Of a DNA stretch of 47,505 nucleotides, positions 1 to 6,887 are shown in pieces; the stretch's first letter is position 1; every line of letters starts with the position of its first letter. The stretch comes from an uncultured Marinoscillum sp. (GTDB taxonomy: Bacteria > Bacteroidota > Bacteroidia > Cytophagales > Cyclobacteriaceae), in assembly GCA_902605755.1 (NCBI GenBank), contig CACLDR010000010.1:1-47505 (forward strand). The letters are read 5' to 3'. Position numbers and translations under genes: made by a program. The notes below the pieces were generated by a model. It made no database searches, was not told the origin of the DNA, and saw only the letters and a list, made by a program, of their open reading frames with translations.

Positions 1-1
1 T

Positions 2-703
2 ATAATTGCTAATGCTCAGGAAGTCTTTATGCTATCCCCTATTATCGTAGCAGATGGGGATAAAAGTGATTTTGAATCAATGCAAATGAAATACGTGACC
101 CCCTTGGCTCAAGATGCAGTAGACGGTAAATCAATGAAAGGTTGGGCATTACTAAAAAAAGTTCCTTTTGGAAGTCCAGATAATAAAATTAACTATATGT
201 GGGTTGCTGTTTTTGATGATATAAACCAGATGGTTAACCGAAAACAATGGTGGTTAAATTCAGAATCCAAATTCGGAATCCCTTCAGAAATTTTATATGA
301 TGGATATGAGATAGAAGGCAGAGGGAGGTATGTTTACAAGACAGAAAGACAAATTGAAACTGACACACCTGGAAAATATATACTTTTAAATTGGGCAACA
401 CCAAAAGATATTCCTAAAATGATTGATTTTCAGGATGATATAGAAAAACACTTTCGCAAGAATATTATCAAATCTGGAATGGTTGAATGGGGAATGGCTA
501 CCAGAATTATACCCCAAGAAAAAGATAGATCCACGGCTCTTTGGTGGGACATTTATGATTCTATGGAAAATGCTATGGAACATCTCGCAGGAGGAGCTGC
601 TCTTGCTGGATTATCAAAAGAAAAATTCTCGGAATTCAATGAGCAAGTTCCTAATGGATGGGATAATCGTGTGATCTATGAATTTGTAACAGGTGCTCAA
701 TAA
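2..703 (+). CDS. Secreted hypothetical protein, 5' end cut by window
   Basis: The reading frame is open from base 2, before the first ATG at 29. The residues before that ATG read IIANAQEVF, which looks like the end of a signal peptide with a cleavage site after ANA. The true start is therefore outside the window and the protein is exported. The visible part (about 234 residues) is rich in Trp and charged residues (for example NRKQWWLN, STALWWDIYD) and has no catalytic motif I recognise. It ends FVTGAQ. A strong hairpin terminator follows 25 bases after the stop. It is followed on the same strand by two NTF2-like genes that share similar intergenic DNA, so it may belong to the same locally duplicated set. 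Function unknown. Confidence 0.75.
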   Translation: MIANAQEVFMLSPIIVADGDKSDFESMQMKYVTPLAQDAVDGKSMKGWALLKKVPFGSPDNKINYMWVAVFDDINQMVNRKQWWLNSESKFGIPSEILYDGYEIEGRGRYVYKTERQIETDTPGKYILLNWATPKDIPKMIDFQDDIEKHFRKNIIKSGMVEWGMATRIIPQEKDRSTALWWDIYDSMENAMEHLAGGAALAGLSKEKFSEFNEQVPNGWDNRVIYEFVTGAQ

Positions 704-727
704 AACAATATCTTAAAGCTTAGATAT

Positions 728-763
728 AACTCCTCGGGTGTGGTAACTCTAGGAGTTTTTTTT
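728..763 (+). terminator. Rho-independent terminator, copy 1 of 3
   Basis: The 7-bp stem AACTCCT (728-734) pairs with AGGAGTT (751-757) and runs into eight T's. The loop contains GGGTGTGGTAACTCT. Nearly the same hairpin follows the next two genes. Confidence 0.85.
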
Positions 764-809
764 ATATATTTAATGCCCTAAATTTTATTAACCTTTAATC
801 ACATTAATT

Positions 810-1184
810 ATGAATTATAAAGAAATTGCACAAAAGGGTTATGACCTTTTCAACTCTGGAGATATGGAAACATTTTTTAATGACTTCATTGATGACGACA
901 TTACTTGGATACATCCAGGTGACAAACTCCCTGTATCTGGGACTCATAAAGGAAAACAAGCTATGATGGATCAATTTGCTAAAATACCAGAACTGTGGGA
1001 TAATTTTAGTGTCGAAGCAGAATTTATGATAGCAGAAGGAAATAAAGTTTTTACGAAATGTAATGCAAAAGCAGATGGTATGAATACTATTTTTGGACAT
1101 TATTCTGAATATACTGATGAAGGAAAACAAAAAACTTTTATCACCTTCGATGATACCCTCAGTCTTTTTAATGCAATGAAATAA
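810..1184 (+). CDS. NTF2/SnoaL-like small protein
   Basis: A 124-residue cytoplasmic protein without a signal peptide. The pattern is that of the SnoaL/ketosteroid-isomerase-like NTF2 fold: an N-terminal helix (YKEIAQKGYDLFNSGDME), then ITWIHPGD, a GTHKGKQAMMDQF helix, and an alternating strand region ending FDDTLSLFNAMK. Such one-domain proteins are often small-molecule binding or isomerase-like, but the family does not predict a reaction and no substrate can be named. It lies between two copies of the same terminator, and its upstream AT-rich leader (764-809) resembles that of the next gene. That next gene encodes an exported protein of similar size and probably the same fold. Confidence 0.8.
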   Translation: MNYKEIAQKGYDLFNSGDMETFFNDFIDDDITWIHPGDKLPVSGTHKGKQAMMDQFAKIPELWDNFSVEAEFMIAEGNKVFTKCNAKADGMNTIFGHYSEYTDEGKQKTFITFDDTLSLFNAMK

Positions 1185-1216
1185 AAACCTTTCGATTATT
1201 TGATGAGGTCCTAATA

Positions 1217-1256
1217 AAACTCCTAGGGTGCGGTGACTCTAGGGGGTTTTTTTTAT
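1217..1256 (+). terminator. Rho-independent terminator, copy 2 of 3
   Basis: AACTCCTAG (1218-1226) pairs with CTAGGGGGTT (1239-1248), allowing one G-U pair and one bulged G, followed by a T tract. It is a sequence relative of the hairpin at 728-763. The DNA from here to the next ATG also resembles 764-809. Confidence 0.8.
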
Positions 1257-1297
1257 ATTGTTTACTTAAATTTTTATCAACCTAAATAATCAAAAAA

Positions 1298-1789
1298 ATG
1301 AAAAAATATTTATCAATGATAGTTTGCTTATTGGCTCTATCCCAATGTAATCAAAAATCGCAGGGCACAGCAGTTGTAAAAGATAGTGACGAATTATCCC
1401 TCAACTCAAAAAGCTTACTCAAAGCATATATAGACAATGATTTTAGCCTTTGGGAAGAATTATTATCAGACGATTGCGAAGTTTTATATAACAATGATAC
1501 CCTCGATAAAAAAACTATGATAGAGGGTTTTAAACAACAACATTCCTTATTTAGCTCATTTTCATTATCGGAAGATTACTCCCATACAAATTACTTTAAC
1601 AATGGGGATATATGGACAAATCATTGGTTTACCGTCAAGGCTATTGGAAATTTTACTGGAGAAACTGACTATGGAAGGGCTCATACAGACCTAAAATGGG
1701 AAAATGGTAAAGTGGTAGTTTTTCAATTATATAGCGACCCAAGTTTGATAATGAAAGAAGCTACTGCTATGTCAGAAATGTCAAAGTAA
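1298..1789 (+). CDS. Putative lipoprotein with NTF2/SnoaL-like domain
   Basis: A 163-residue protein starting MKKYLSMIVCLLALSQC, a lipoprotein signal with lipobox LSQC (Cys17), so it is probably anchored to a membrane and periplasmic or surface exposed. After a short linker, residues about 35-150 resemble the SnoaL-like fold: LLKAYIDNDFSLWEELL, then DCEVLYNND, TMIEGFKQQH, and strands including NHWFTVKAIGNFTG and KVVVFQLYSDPS. This is the secreted counterpart of the preceding cytoplasmic protein. Both genes and their intergenic DNA look like products of an old tandem duplication. The ligand or reaction is unknown. Confidence 0.78.
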   Translation: MKKYLSMIVCLLALSQCNQKSQGTAVVKDSDELSLNSKSLLKAYIDNDFSLWEELLSDDCEVLYNNDTLDKKTMIEGFKQQHSLFSSFSLSEDYSHTNYFNNGDIWTNHWFTVKAIGNFTGETDYGRAHTDLKWENGKVVVFQLYSDPSLIMKEATAMSEMSK

Positions 1790-1832
1790 ATTATTTACCC
1801 TCTAATTAGTCAAGACTTGAATAATTGCTTAG

Positions 1833-1866
1833 AAACTCCTGGGGTGAGATGTCTCAGGAGTTTTTT
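1833..1866 (+). terminator. Rho-independent terminator, copy 3 of 3
   Basis: The perfect 9-bp stem AAACTCCTG (1833-1841) pairs with CAGGAGTTT (1855-1863), with a 13-base loop and a T6 tail. It is the cleanest of the three related terminators in this region. Confidence 0.88.
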
Positions 1867-2010
1867 ATGACCCACAAGCCTCACAATCAGGATCATCAAT
1901 TTCGCATCTCCCTCCTGCTTCCTCCAGCTTGATTTTGTCGTAGCTCGGATCCATGACACAAAATTAATTTGGACCAGAGCAATACCTTCTGGTGAGAATA
2001 ATTCACTAAG
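1865..2010 (-). pseudogene. C-terminal remnant of an unidentified protein
   Basis: On the minus strand a 29-residue open stretch (1954 down to 1865) reads MDPSYDKIKLEEAGGRC then EIDDPDCEACGS and stop. The three cysteines and acidic pattern look like real protein. Just upstream, in a different frame, 2009 to 1957 reads LSELFSPEGIALVQINFV. Joined by one frameshift the two pieces make a plausible C-terminus, so I read this as a decayed gene. A shorter relative of the upstream piece (LSEFFSSEVLLQWL) occurs in the repeat at 2426-2505. Family not recognised. Confidence 0.4.
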
Positions 2011-2054
2011 GATGAAGAATATTTATTAGTTTTAATTAACCAAAACCAACCATC
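1975..2054 (+). repeat. Leader repeat A before the 74-aa lipoprotein gene
   Basis: This segment and 2426-2505 share GAGCA-TAC-TTC, AATTCACTAAGG, and an almost identical last 29 bases reaching into the start codon (28 of 29 match, including CCAAAACCAACCATCATGAA). The two genes that follow are unrelated, so the similarity belongs to the flank rather than to paralogous genes. Confidence 0.8.
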
Positions 2055-2279
2055 ATGAATCACTTTAAGAGACTTTTATTATCAAGTATATTATTAATTC
2101 TTTTGTCATTAATAAGTTGCCAAGAAGGAGGATATTGTGTTTGTTATATTTATGAAAATGGTGTTCAGACTCGAATAGACGAATCTGAATCTGGCAATTG
2201 TGAATCAGAATCCTATTTCATTGATGAAGATAATTATTCTGTATGCCAAGTTGGTGCTGATGGTGACGAAGGTTTTTAA
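2055..2279 (+). CDS. Small Cys-rich lipoprotein
   Basis: A 74-residue protein. Residues 1-22 form a lipoprotein signal ending LLSLISC, with the lipid-bearing Cys at 22. The mature part is only about 50 residues and carries further cysteines (GGYCVCYIYENG, GNCESES, SVCQVGADG) that could pair as disulfides, plus many Asp and Glu. No family recognised. It begins directly after leader repeat A and is followed by tail repeat A, so it sits as cargo between repeated flanks. Confidence 0.65.
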   Translation: MNHFKRLLLSSILLILLSLISCQEGGYCVCYIYENGVQTRIDESESGNCESESYFIDEDNYSVCQVGADGDEGF

Positions 2280-2309
2280 TTTGATATCATTCAACAGAAA
2301 AAATGAGAT

Positions 2310-2357
2310 CTATTTCTTATCCTTAAAATCATTTTTTCCAACATAGTCTTTGGCATC
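2310..2357 (-). repeat. Tail repeat A, encoding a protein C-terminus remnant
   Basis: This 48-base element matches 3099-3146 at 46 of 48 positions. Read on the minus strand both copies encode DAKDYVG(K/R)NDFKDKK followed by a stop, so the element is the preserved end of a gene, not random DNA. Similarity stops abruptly at the GAT codon (2357), which marks a recombination or duplication boundary. The parent protein is not recognised. Confidence 0.75.
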
Positions 2358-2425
2358 GAGGTAAGGTTAATAAAACACCTTTCTTTTTCTTGATTTTCTA
2401 CCCCTAGATTCTCCTGTCAGAGCCA

Positions 2426-2505
2426 TTGGAGCAGTACTTCGGATGAGAAGAATTCACTAAGGGTAGAAAATTTTAGTTAGCTTTAATTAGCCAAAACCAA
2501 CCATC
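2426..2505 (+). repeat. Leader repeat B before the 192-aa protein gene
   Basis: Second copy of the leader at 1975-2054, ending in the same bases immediately before and including the start codon of the downstream gene. On the minus strand it carries LSEFFSSEVLLQWL and stop, related to LSELFSPEG in copy A. Confidence 0.8.
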
Positions 2506-3084
2506 ATGAAAAAGATATATATATTCCTATTTGCTTCATTTTATATCATAAATTTCAGTGCAGCACAGGTCGAAAAATTAGACGGAATAAGGATAGGTGC
2601 TGCTAAATGGGCAGATGGTTCACTTTTCTTTTCGGATTATTCAGGTATCGTAGCAAAAGTCGGCTATCATAATGAAATAATACTTACAGATGACTCAAAA
2701 AAAACTGCTTTTATTTTAGGAGGTGATATGACGGGTGGAATACCATTAGGCTGGGATGATGATGACTTGGATGATGATCTTGATTATACACTTTTATTAT
2801 TCTTCTCAGGAAAAGTGGGATTTAGATCAAAGATAGGATTTGAATTTAATATTGGTTGTACTGCATGGTCAGATTTGAGAACCATATATCTTTCACCCAT
2901 CATTTCAATAGGTCAAAACTTGAGACTTGGATATATTAATTTGCCTTTGAATCTTGAATTTATGCCATCGATAACCAGAGATGATCCTGTTTTTGGGGAT
3001 GCATACGGAACTGGGTCAATGATAACTTTTACAGTCGGATTTAATACAAAATATGCCCTATTTAAAAAAAGAAGAGGGGATTAA
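2506..3084 (+). CDS. Secreted beta-barrel-like hypothetical protein
   Basis: A 192-residue protein with a clear signal peptide (MKKIYIFLFASFYIINFSAAQ, cleavage after SAA). The mature region alternates hydrophobic and polar residues in short strands (SGIVAKVGYHNEIIL, FSGKVGFRSKIGFEFNIG, IGQNLRLGYINLPLNLEF), typical of a small outer-membrane beta-barrel of the kind common in Bacteroidota. An acidic loop DDDDLDDDLDY at about residues 84-94 may bind cations or face outward. It lacks the usual C-terminal aromatic and ends KKRRGD. It is cargo of the second leader/tail module. Exact function unknown. Confidence 0.7.
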   Translation: MKKIYIFLFASFYIINFSAAQVEKLDGIRIGAAKWADGSLFFSDYSGIVAKVGYHNEIILTDDSKKTAFILGGDMTGGIPLGWDDDDLDDDLDYTLLLFFSGKVGFRSKIGFEFNIGCTAWSDLRTIYLSPIISIGQNLRLGYINLPLNLEFMPSITRDDPVFGDAYGTGSMITFTVGFNTKYALFKKRRGD

Positions 3085-3098
3085 TCGAATGGTGATGC

Positions 3099-3185
3099 CT
3101 ACTTCTTATCCTTAAAATCATTTCTTCCAACATAGTCTTTGGCATCCTTGTGGAAGGGGGATGAAGTATAATCTATAGAGCTCAT
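3099..3185 (-). pseudogene. Tail repeat B and short ORF ending DAKDYVGRNDFKDKK
   Basis: On the minus strand an open frame starting with ATG at 3185 reads MSSIDYTSSPFHK then DAKDYVGRNDFKDKK and TAG. The frame is open for ten more codons upstream. The last 48 bases are tail repeat B, a 46/48 match to 2310-2357. It looks like the surviving end of a larger gene, although a free 28-residue peptide cannot be excluded. Confidence 0.5.
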
Positions 3186-3640
3186 ATTAGCCTCTATAAG
3201 GCATTCTCTTTCCTTCTAAATAAGCATTATAATTTTATACCGATACGTATTCAAAATAGCTTTAAAGCTTATCTATGGAGAGGTTGTATTAGCCCTTCTA
3301 AAGAACTTAATTGAGGATAAAGAGAAGTACTACCTAGTGCTAAGAAGGTCTTTAAAAGCTTTATATTCAAGCTTAGAATCGATACCAAATCTTAATAGAA
3401 GAAATAGAAAGAAAGATAAGGAAGAAGGTTATACTATAAGGATAGTATCTATAGGTTCATAAAAATTTAGAAGATAAGTAAGAACTAAAACTAGTGAAAT
3501 AAGAATAGATTAATAAGGTGATAACAATAGATAACACTGTAGAAGTAAATACCAATTAAGTATATTTAACTATATATTTGTTATTAGTGTATATCTATAA
3601 AATAATAACCTAACTAACACCCTACTCCAACATAGACATA
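3147..3640. other. TA-dense stretch of unusual composition, no firm gene
   Basis: This stretch looks different from the rest of the window: very many TA steps (ctataagg, atctatagg, tatatctata) and repeated aagaagg-like runs. The plus strand is open from 3220 to 3462 without ATG; it includes GEVVLALLKNLIEDKEK and LVLRRSLKALYSSLESIPN and ends RIVSIGS. That could be a gene fragment or simply chance in AT-rich DNA. I see no promoter, RNA gene or clear repeat. Confidence 0.4.
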
Positions 3641-3770
3641 CCCTATATGTGGTGCAAAAACTCATAAACCTTATTTGGAGTTAATAGAGGCTGTTTTTAA
3701 GGTAATCGATAAACCCAATATTTTAGCTAAAAATATGCCCTTATTTCATCAATATTTTACTCCTTATTGA
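3636..3770 (+). pseudogene. Short coding-like fragment with ICG motif
   Basis: The plus strand reads TYPICGAKTHKPYLELIEAV followed by FKVIDKPNILAKNMPLFHQYFTPY and TGA, just after an in-frame TAG. The ICGAKTHKPY start resembles one half of the small zinc-finger heads of some transposases, where CPxCG is usual. It runs tail-to-tail into the polymerase-like gene and overlaps its end by 14 bases. Weak evidence; it may be a relic of a mobile element. Confidence 0.25.
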
Positions 3771-5079
3771 AGGTGATATTGATGTTGTAGTTATCTTTTA
3801 TGTACTGTTTTGAGAAGCTGTAGAGATACTCGAAGTTGGACTCATTTGTGTAGATACAATCATGAATAGTAAAGAGCGGAATACTTGGTTTCTCATCTTT
3901 CAACTGATTACAGATTCCCTTGATCATTATATTGGACTCCATAGATTGTAATACTCTCGCTGCATTCTTATGAGGAGCCCTCGGAAGCGCATTACCATTT
4001 TTTGTCAATTCAGCATCAGGAGTATTTTCTAGTGATTTAATCGTCCACATCAATGTATGTAAAGGCTTAAAATGATACTCCATGATCTCATCAATATAAG
4101 TTCTGTAATGATCTAACGAATCTCTTTTAGCATTGATCCATTTTAAAACCTCTAGTTTGATTATTTTTCTTACTGCCTTTGGGCTCTCCTCCCATGTAGT
4201 CTCTGGCAGATCCTTATGATCTAATAATTGCAACTTATGATAAATGAATGCGTAGAAGTTCCGACTAAGCACGAGCTCTTTAAGTAACTGCACTTGATCA
4301 AGGTTTTCATCTATCGCTTTTAGGACTTCTGATGGATCAACTAGGTATTGGCTCTCTTTAAATTGTTTAATATGATTTAATAATATTAGCAGCAATAAAG
4401 GCTGTGCGTTGGGAAGGTCTAGACCCTTGAGCTTTTCATTTTCATAGGTGAGGAACTTTCTCAGCTTCGAAGATAGATTGGTCAGGTTATGATGAAATCG
4501 TCCATACTTATCTATGGTAAAATAATAATCTCCCTTGAACAGTTTTTTGACTGATATTGAATTATAGGCCTTTTGGGAGTACATTTCCATGGTGGAGATG
4601 TATTCAAAGGCTTTTTCCTTATCAATGGTAAGCTTATCGCAATCAAAGTCGATACTTAAAGACTTATAAGGTTCTTCTAAATATTGAGTTGGTGACTTAT
4701 AATCTGGATTAGGAGCGAATGTAACCTCACTGAAATAACTTGGGTTAGAAAAAGTGTAGGATTTAGAGTATTCTCCTGATAAATAAGAATTATCGCTTTT
4801 GATAATCCCAGCATCTGTCAATTTCTCAATTGCAGGAGAGTAGCGATAATTTACTTTCTTTTTAAGTGTCCTGCTCGAAATTTCAACATTAAAGAGATCT
4901 CTATCTTCTTTGTCAGTTTCACCACCGTTTTGCCTCTCAACTTGATAACAAAATTGATGGATTAACAAGGTACAGGTGGCAGACATGTGCTTGACAATGT
5001 TCTTATTGTCACTTTCATTTTTTAAAGATGCTAAATCAACACCTTTAGGAATTAGGAAATATTTATAATTATTAGACAT
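3757..5079 (-). CDS. Family-A polymerase palm-like protein of phage/plasmid type
   Basis: 440 residues from the ATG at 5079 (an upstream TTG at 5088 is less likely). The region around residues 190-235 reads DKYGRFHHNLTNLSSKLRKFL followed by LKGLDLPNAQPLLL, and near 375-410 RVLQSMESNIMIKG precedes LFTIHDCIYT. This order (GR...LT, D..N.QP, LQ..ES.IM, IHD) recalls motif A (Asp221) and motif C (His406-Asp407) of family-A DNA polymerases and T7-like RNA polymerases. It matches proteins often annotated as hypothetical on phages and plasmids of Bacteroidota. The N-terminal 120 residues may form a winged helix. Role in replication or transcription of a mobile element is an inference from motifs. It has no partner genes here and sits next to an HTH remnant, so it is probably a leftover from an integrated element. 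Confidence 0.6.
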   Translation of the reverse strand: MSNNYKYFLIPKGVDLASLKNESDNKNIVKHMSATCTLLIHQFCYQVERQNGGETDKEDRDLFNVEISSRTLKKKVNYRYSPAIEKLTDAGIIKSDNSYLSGEYSKSYTFSNPSYFSEVTFAPNPDYKSPTQYLEEPYKSLSIDFDCDKLTIDKEKAFEYISTMEMYSQKAYNSISVKKLFKGDYYFTIDKYGRFHHNLTNLSSKLRKFLTYENEKLKGLDLPNAQPLLLLILLNHIKQFKESQYLVDPSEVLKAIDENLDQVQLLKELVLSRNFYAFIYHKLQLLDHKDLPETTWEESPKAVRKIIKLEVLKWINAKRDSLDHYRTYIDEIMEYHFKPLHTLMWTIKSLENTPDAELTKNGNALPRAPHKNAARVLQSMESNIMIKGICNQLKDEKPSIPLFTIHDCIYTNESNFEYLYSFSKQYIKDNYNINITFNKE

Positions 5080-5249
5080 ACAAGACAAACTGTTTTTGGT
5101 TGCTATAAAATTTTACTTGATTTATTAAGGCAGCACTTTAGCTACTTCAAGCAAAATTTATTCATGTGCAACGAAATGTCTCTCCTGAGAAAAAATCACT
5201 CCGAACGTCGAGAGATAATCCTCATTGGTCTAATAATTATTTTTTAAAG
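5080..5249. other. Non-coding upstream region of the polymerase-like gene
   Basis: I see no gene here. TCTCT (near 5180) and AGAGA (near 5211) can pair around a GC-richer loop containing CCGAACGTCG, a weak hairpin of unknown meaning. A minus-strand promoter for the polymerase-like gene should lie here but no clear TAnnTTTG box is visible. Confidence 0.35.
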
Positions 5250-5455
5250 CATAAGCATATCTTTTTCATTTAGATCAGCTGCTTCTAAACCTCTTAAATA
5301 AGTTAAGCTTACCTTCAAAGAACAGGAAAGCTCAAGCAAAGGCAAATTGTAATGAAGTTGGATGTACTCAGTCCAGGATTACCGAGATCAAACAAGGCAA
5401 GGCATACTCGGATGTTGAGTAGTTATGGAAGTTCACTGGAAGTCTTTTTTTATAA
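5250..5455 (+). pseudogene. Remnant of an XRE-type helix-turn-helix regulator
   Basis: One plus-strand frame with no ATG runs from about 5250 to a TAG at 5420. It includes NKLSLPSKNRKAQAK and then CTQSRITEIKQGKAYSDVE. The segment TQSRITEIKQGKAYSDVE is the recognition helix and following turn of XRE/Cro-family regulators (TQ..I..IE.GK.YP..E is the usual form). After the TAG the same frame continues LWKFTGSLFL, as expected for the next helix, so the stop looks like a mutation inside the domain. No start codon is present. It was probably a regulator of an integrated element that also carried the polymerase-like gene. Confidence 0.55.
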
Positions 5456-5515
5456 CAAAAAAAAACGTACATTAGAGCTAATAAAAAGGGATTTATAAAG
5501 TAATAGGTTTTATAT

Positions 5516-6286
5516 CTAGAAATTCCAGTCTGCATTCATCTCAGCTATGGCCTGATAGCTGGTCAAGTCAAACTGACAGGGAACTATACTTAAATAATTG
5601 TTTTTTATAGCCCACTCATCGTGATCCTCTCCTTGATCGTTATTGATTAGAGCACCGACCATCCAATAATAGTCTCTACCGTAAGGGTCAATTCGTAAAT
5701 CAAAATCTTCTTTCCATCTAGTATCAGCCTGACGGCATATTTTTATTCCCCTTATCTGCTCATCACTCATGGCTGGTATATTTACATTTAAAGCAACGTT
5801 TTTGGGTAATCCTTTACGAAGTACTTCTTTTACAATTTTAACCACATATGGTAACCCATGAGAAAAGTTACCCTTGGGATCATAATCGCACAATGAAAAA
5901 CCAATGGAAGAGGTACCTTCAATTGCTCCCTCAATTGCAGCGCCCATAGTCCCCGAATATAGGACATTGATGGAAGTATTACTTCCATGATTGATTCCAC
6001 TGAGTAGAAGGTCTACTCGCCTGCCCTTCAAGATTTGGTACTTTGCCAATTTCACACAGTCGGCAGGTGTTCCGCTGCACTCATAGGCTTCAATGTTTTT
6101 AAATAATTGACTTTTTTTAATCTTCAGGGTATCTCCAACTGTTATAGCGTGACCCATTCCTGATTGGGGGTGAGCTGGAGCGACCACAATAATTTCTCCT
6201 AAACCTTTGACTGCGAAAATTAATTCAAATATCCCTTTAGAAGTGATTCCGTCATCATTTGTAATGAGAATTAATGGTTTTTTCAT
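5516..6286 (-). CDS. surE: 5'/3'-nucleotidase SurE
   Basis: 256 residues, full length for SurE. The N-terminus LILITNDDGITSKG holds the metal-binding Asp pair (residues 11-12). Further conserved blocks are VAPAHPQSGMGHAIT, ECSGTPADCVKLA, DLLLSGINHGSN (metal-binding Asn), and YSGTMGAAIEGA. SurE is a divalent-metal-dependent phosphatase acting on nucleoside monophosphates, linked to stationary-phase survival. It is the last gene of a minus-strand operon (dnaG, ribBA, secreted protein, surE), two bases after the preceding stop. ATG start at 6286 fits the family alignment. Confidence 0.96.
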   Translation of the reverse strand: MKKPLILITNDDGITSKGIFELIFAVKGLGEIIVVAPAHPQSGMGHAITVGDTLKIKKSQLFKNIEAYECSGTPADCVKLAKYQILKGRRVDLLLSGINHGSNTSINVLYSGTMGAAIEGAIEGTSSIGFSLCDYDPKGNFSHGLPYVVKIVKEVLRKGLPKNVALNVNIPAMSDEQIRGIKICRQADTRWKEDFDLRIDPYGRDYYWMVGALINNDQGEDHDEWAIKNNYLSIVPCQFDLTSYQAIAEMNADWNF

Positions 6287-6288
6287 AA

Positions 6289-6885
6289 TTAAATAGAATT
6301 GTAAAAGGCAATAATTCTGACCAAATCTCTAAGATCATCTGTTTTTAATCTATTTCCCCTTATAAACGATTGAAGTTTATTTTTCTTCTTTACCAAAATT
6401 CTTAGAAGGTCCCTCTTAGACCCACTAAATTGGGTGAGTTTACCAGTTTTGGTAAGAAAATAAAAGTCATACCTGACGGTAGGTTGAGAAATAATAGGTA
6501 CACCGTAACCGTAACCAACACTAGAAGTCTCCAAAACAATTTTTTCACGAGACAATAAGGATAAAACACCTTCAAATTGTAGCTCAAATAAAGTTGGGGT
6601 AAGATAATTTGAGGCATTTTTATGGGGAATGGCATAAAATTCTCGAAAACTTTTATAGCTTTCGTCATAGATTTCAAAATACACCAATTTATAACTTGAA
6701 AAGGCAATCACGGATTCGTTCTTAATCAATGTGATCATATTACTTGAGAAATCATACTTAATCTCTCCAGAAATCGTATCTTGATCAGTAGTTACTACAA
6801 TTCCTTTATGCCACTCATTCGATGACAACTGACTCAAAGACAAAGTCGAATAGAATAGAAAACTAATACAAAAAATAATTCTCAT
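6289..6885 (-). CDS. Secreted protein of unknown function
   Basis: 198 residues with an N-terminal signal peptide (MRIIFCISFLFYSTLSLSQ). The mature part starts with EWHKGIVVTTDQDTISGEIK, a pattern I associate with Bacteroidota exported proteins that begin with a short strand pair around 'DTI.GEI'. The middle is beta-rich (KLVYFEIYDESYKSFREFY, VRYDFYFLTKTGKLTQF) and the C-terminus is a helical, basic segment (KRDLLRILVKKKNKLQSF). No catalytic motif found. It lies two bases from ribBA on one side and surE on the other, so it is co-transcribed with housekeeping genes, but the context gives no functional clue. Confidence 0.75.
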   Translation of the reverse strand: MRIIFCISFLFYSTLSLSQLSSNEWHKGIVVTTDQDTISGEIKYDFSSNMITLIKNESVIAFSSYKLVYFEIYDESYKSFREFYAIPHKNASNYLTPTLFELQFEGVLSLLSREKIVLETSSVGYGYGVPIISQPTVRYDFYFLTKTGKLTQFSGSKRDLLRILVKKKNKLQSFIRGNRLKTDDLRDLVRIIAFYNSI

Positions 6886-6887
6886 TA

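Noticed and set aside
386-583. Minus-strand frame of 65 codons inside the first gene
   Set aside because: It is antisense to a well-formed coding frame, and its Phe/His/Ile-rich content is the mirror of that gene.
5170-5220. TCTCT...AGAGA hairpin upstream of the polymerase-like gene as a replication origin or terminator
   Set aside because: The stem is only five base pairs and there are no iterons or a T tract.
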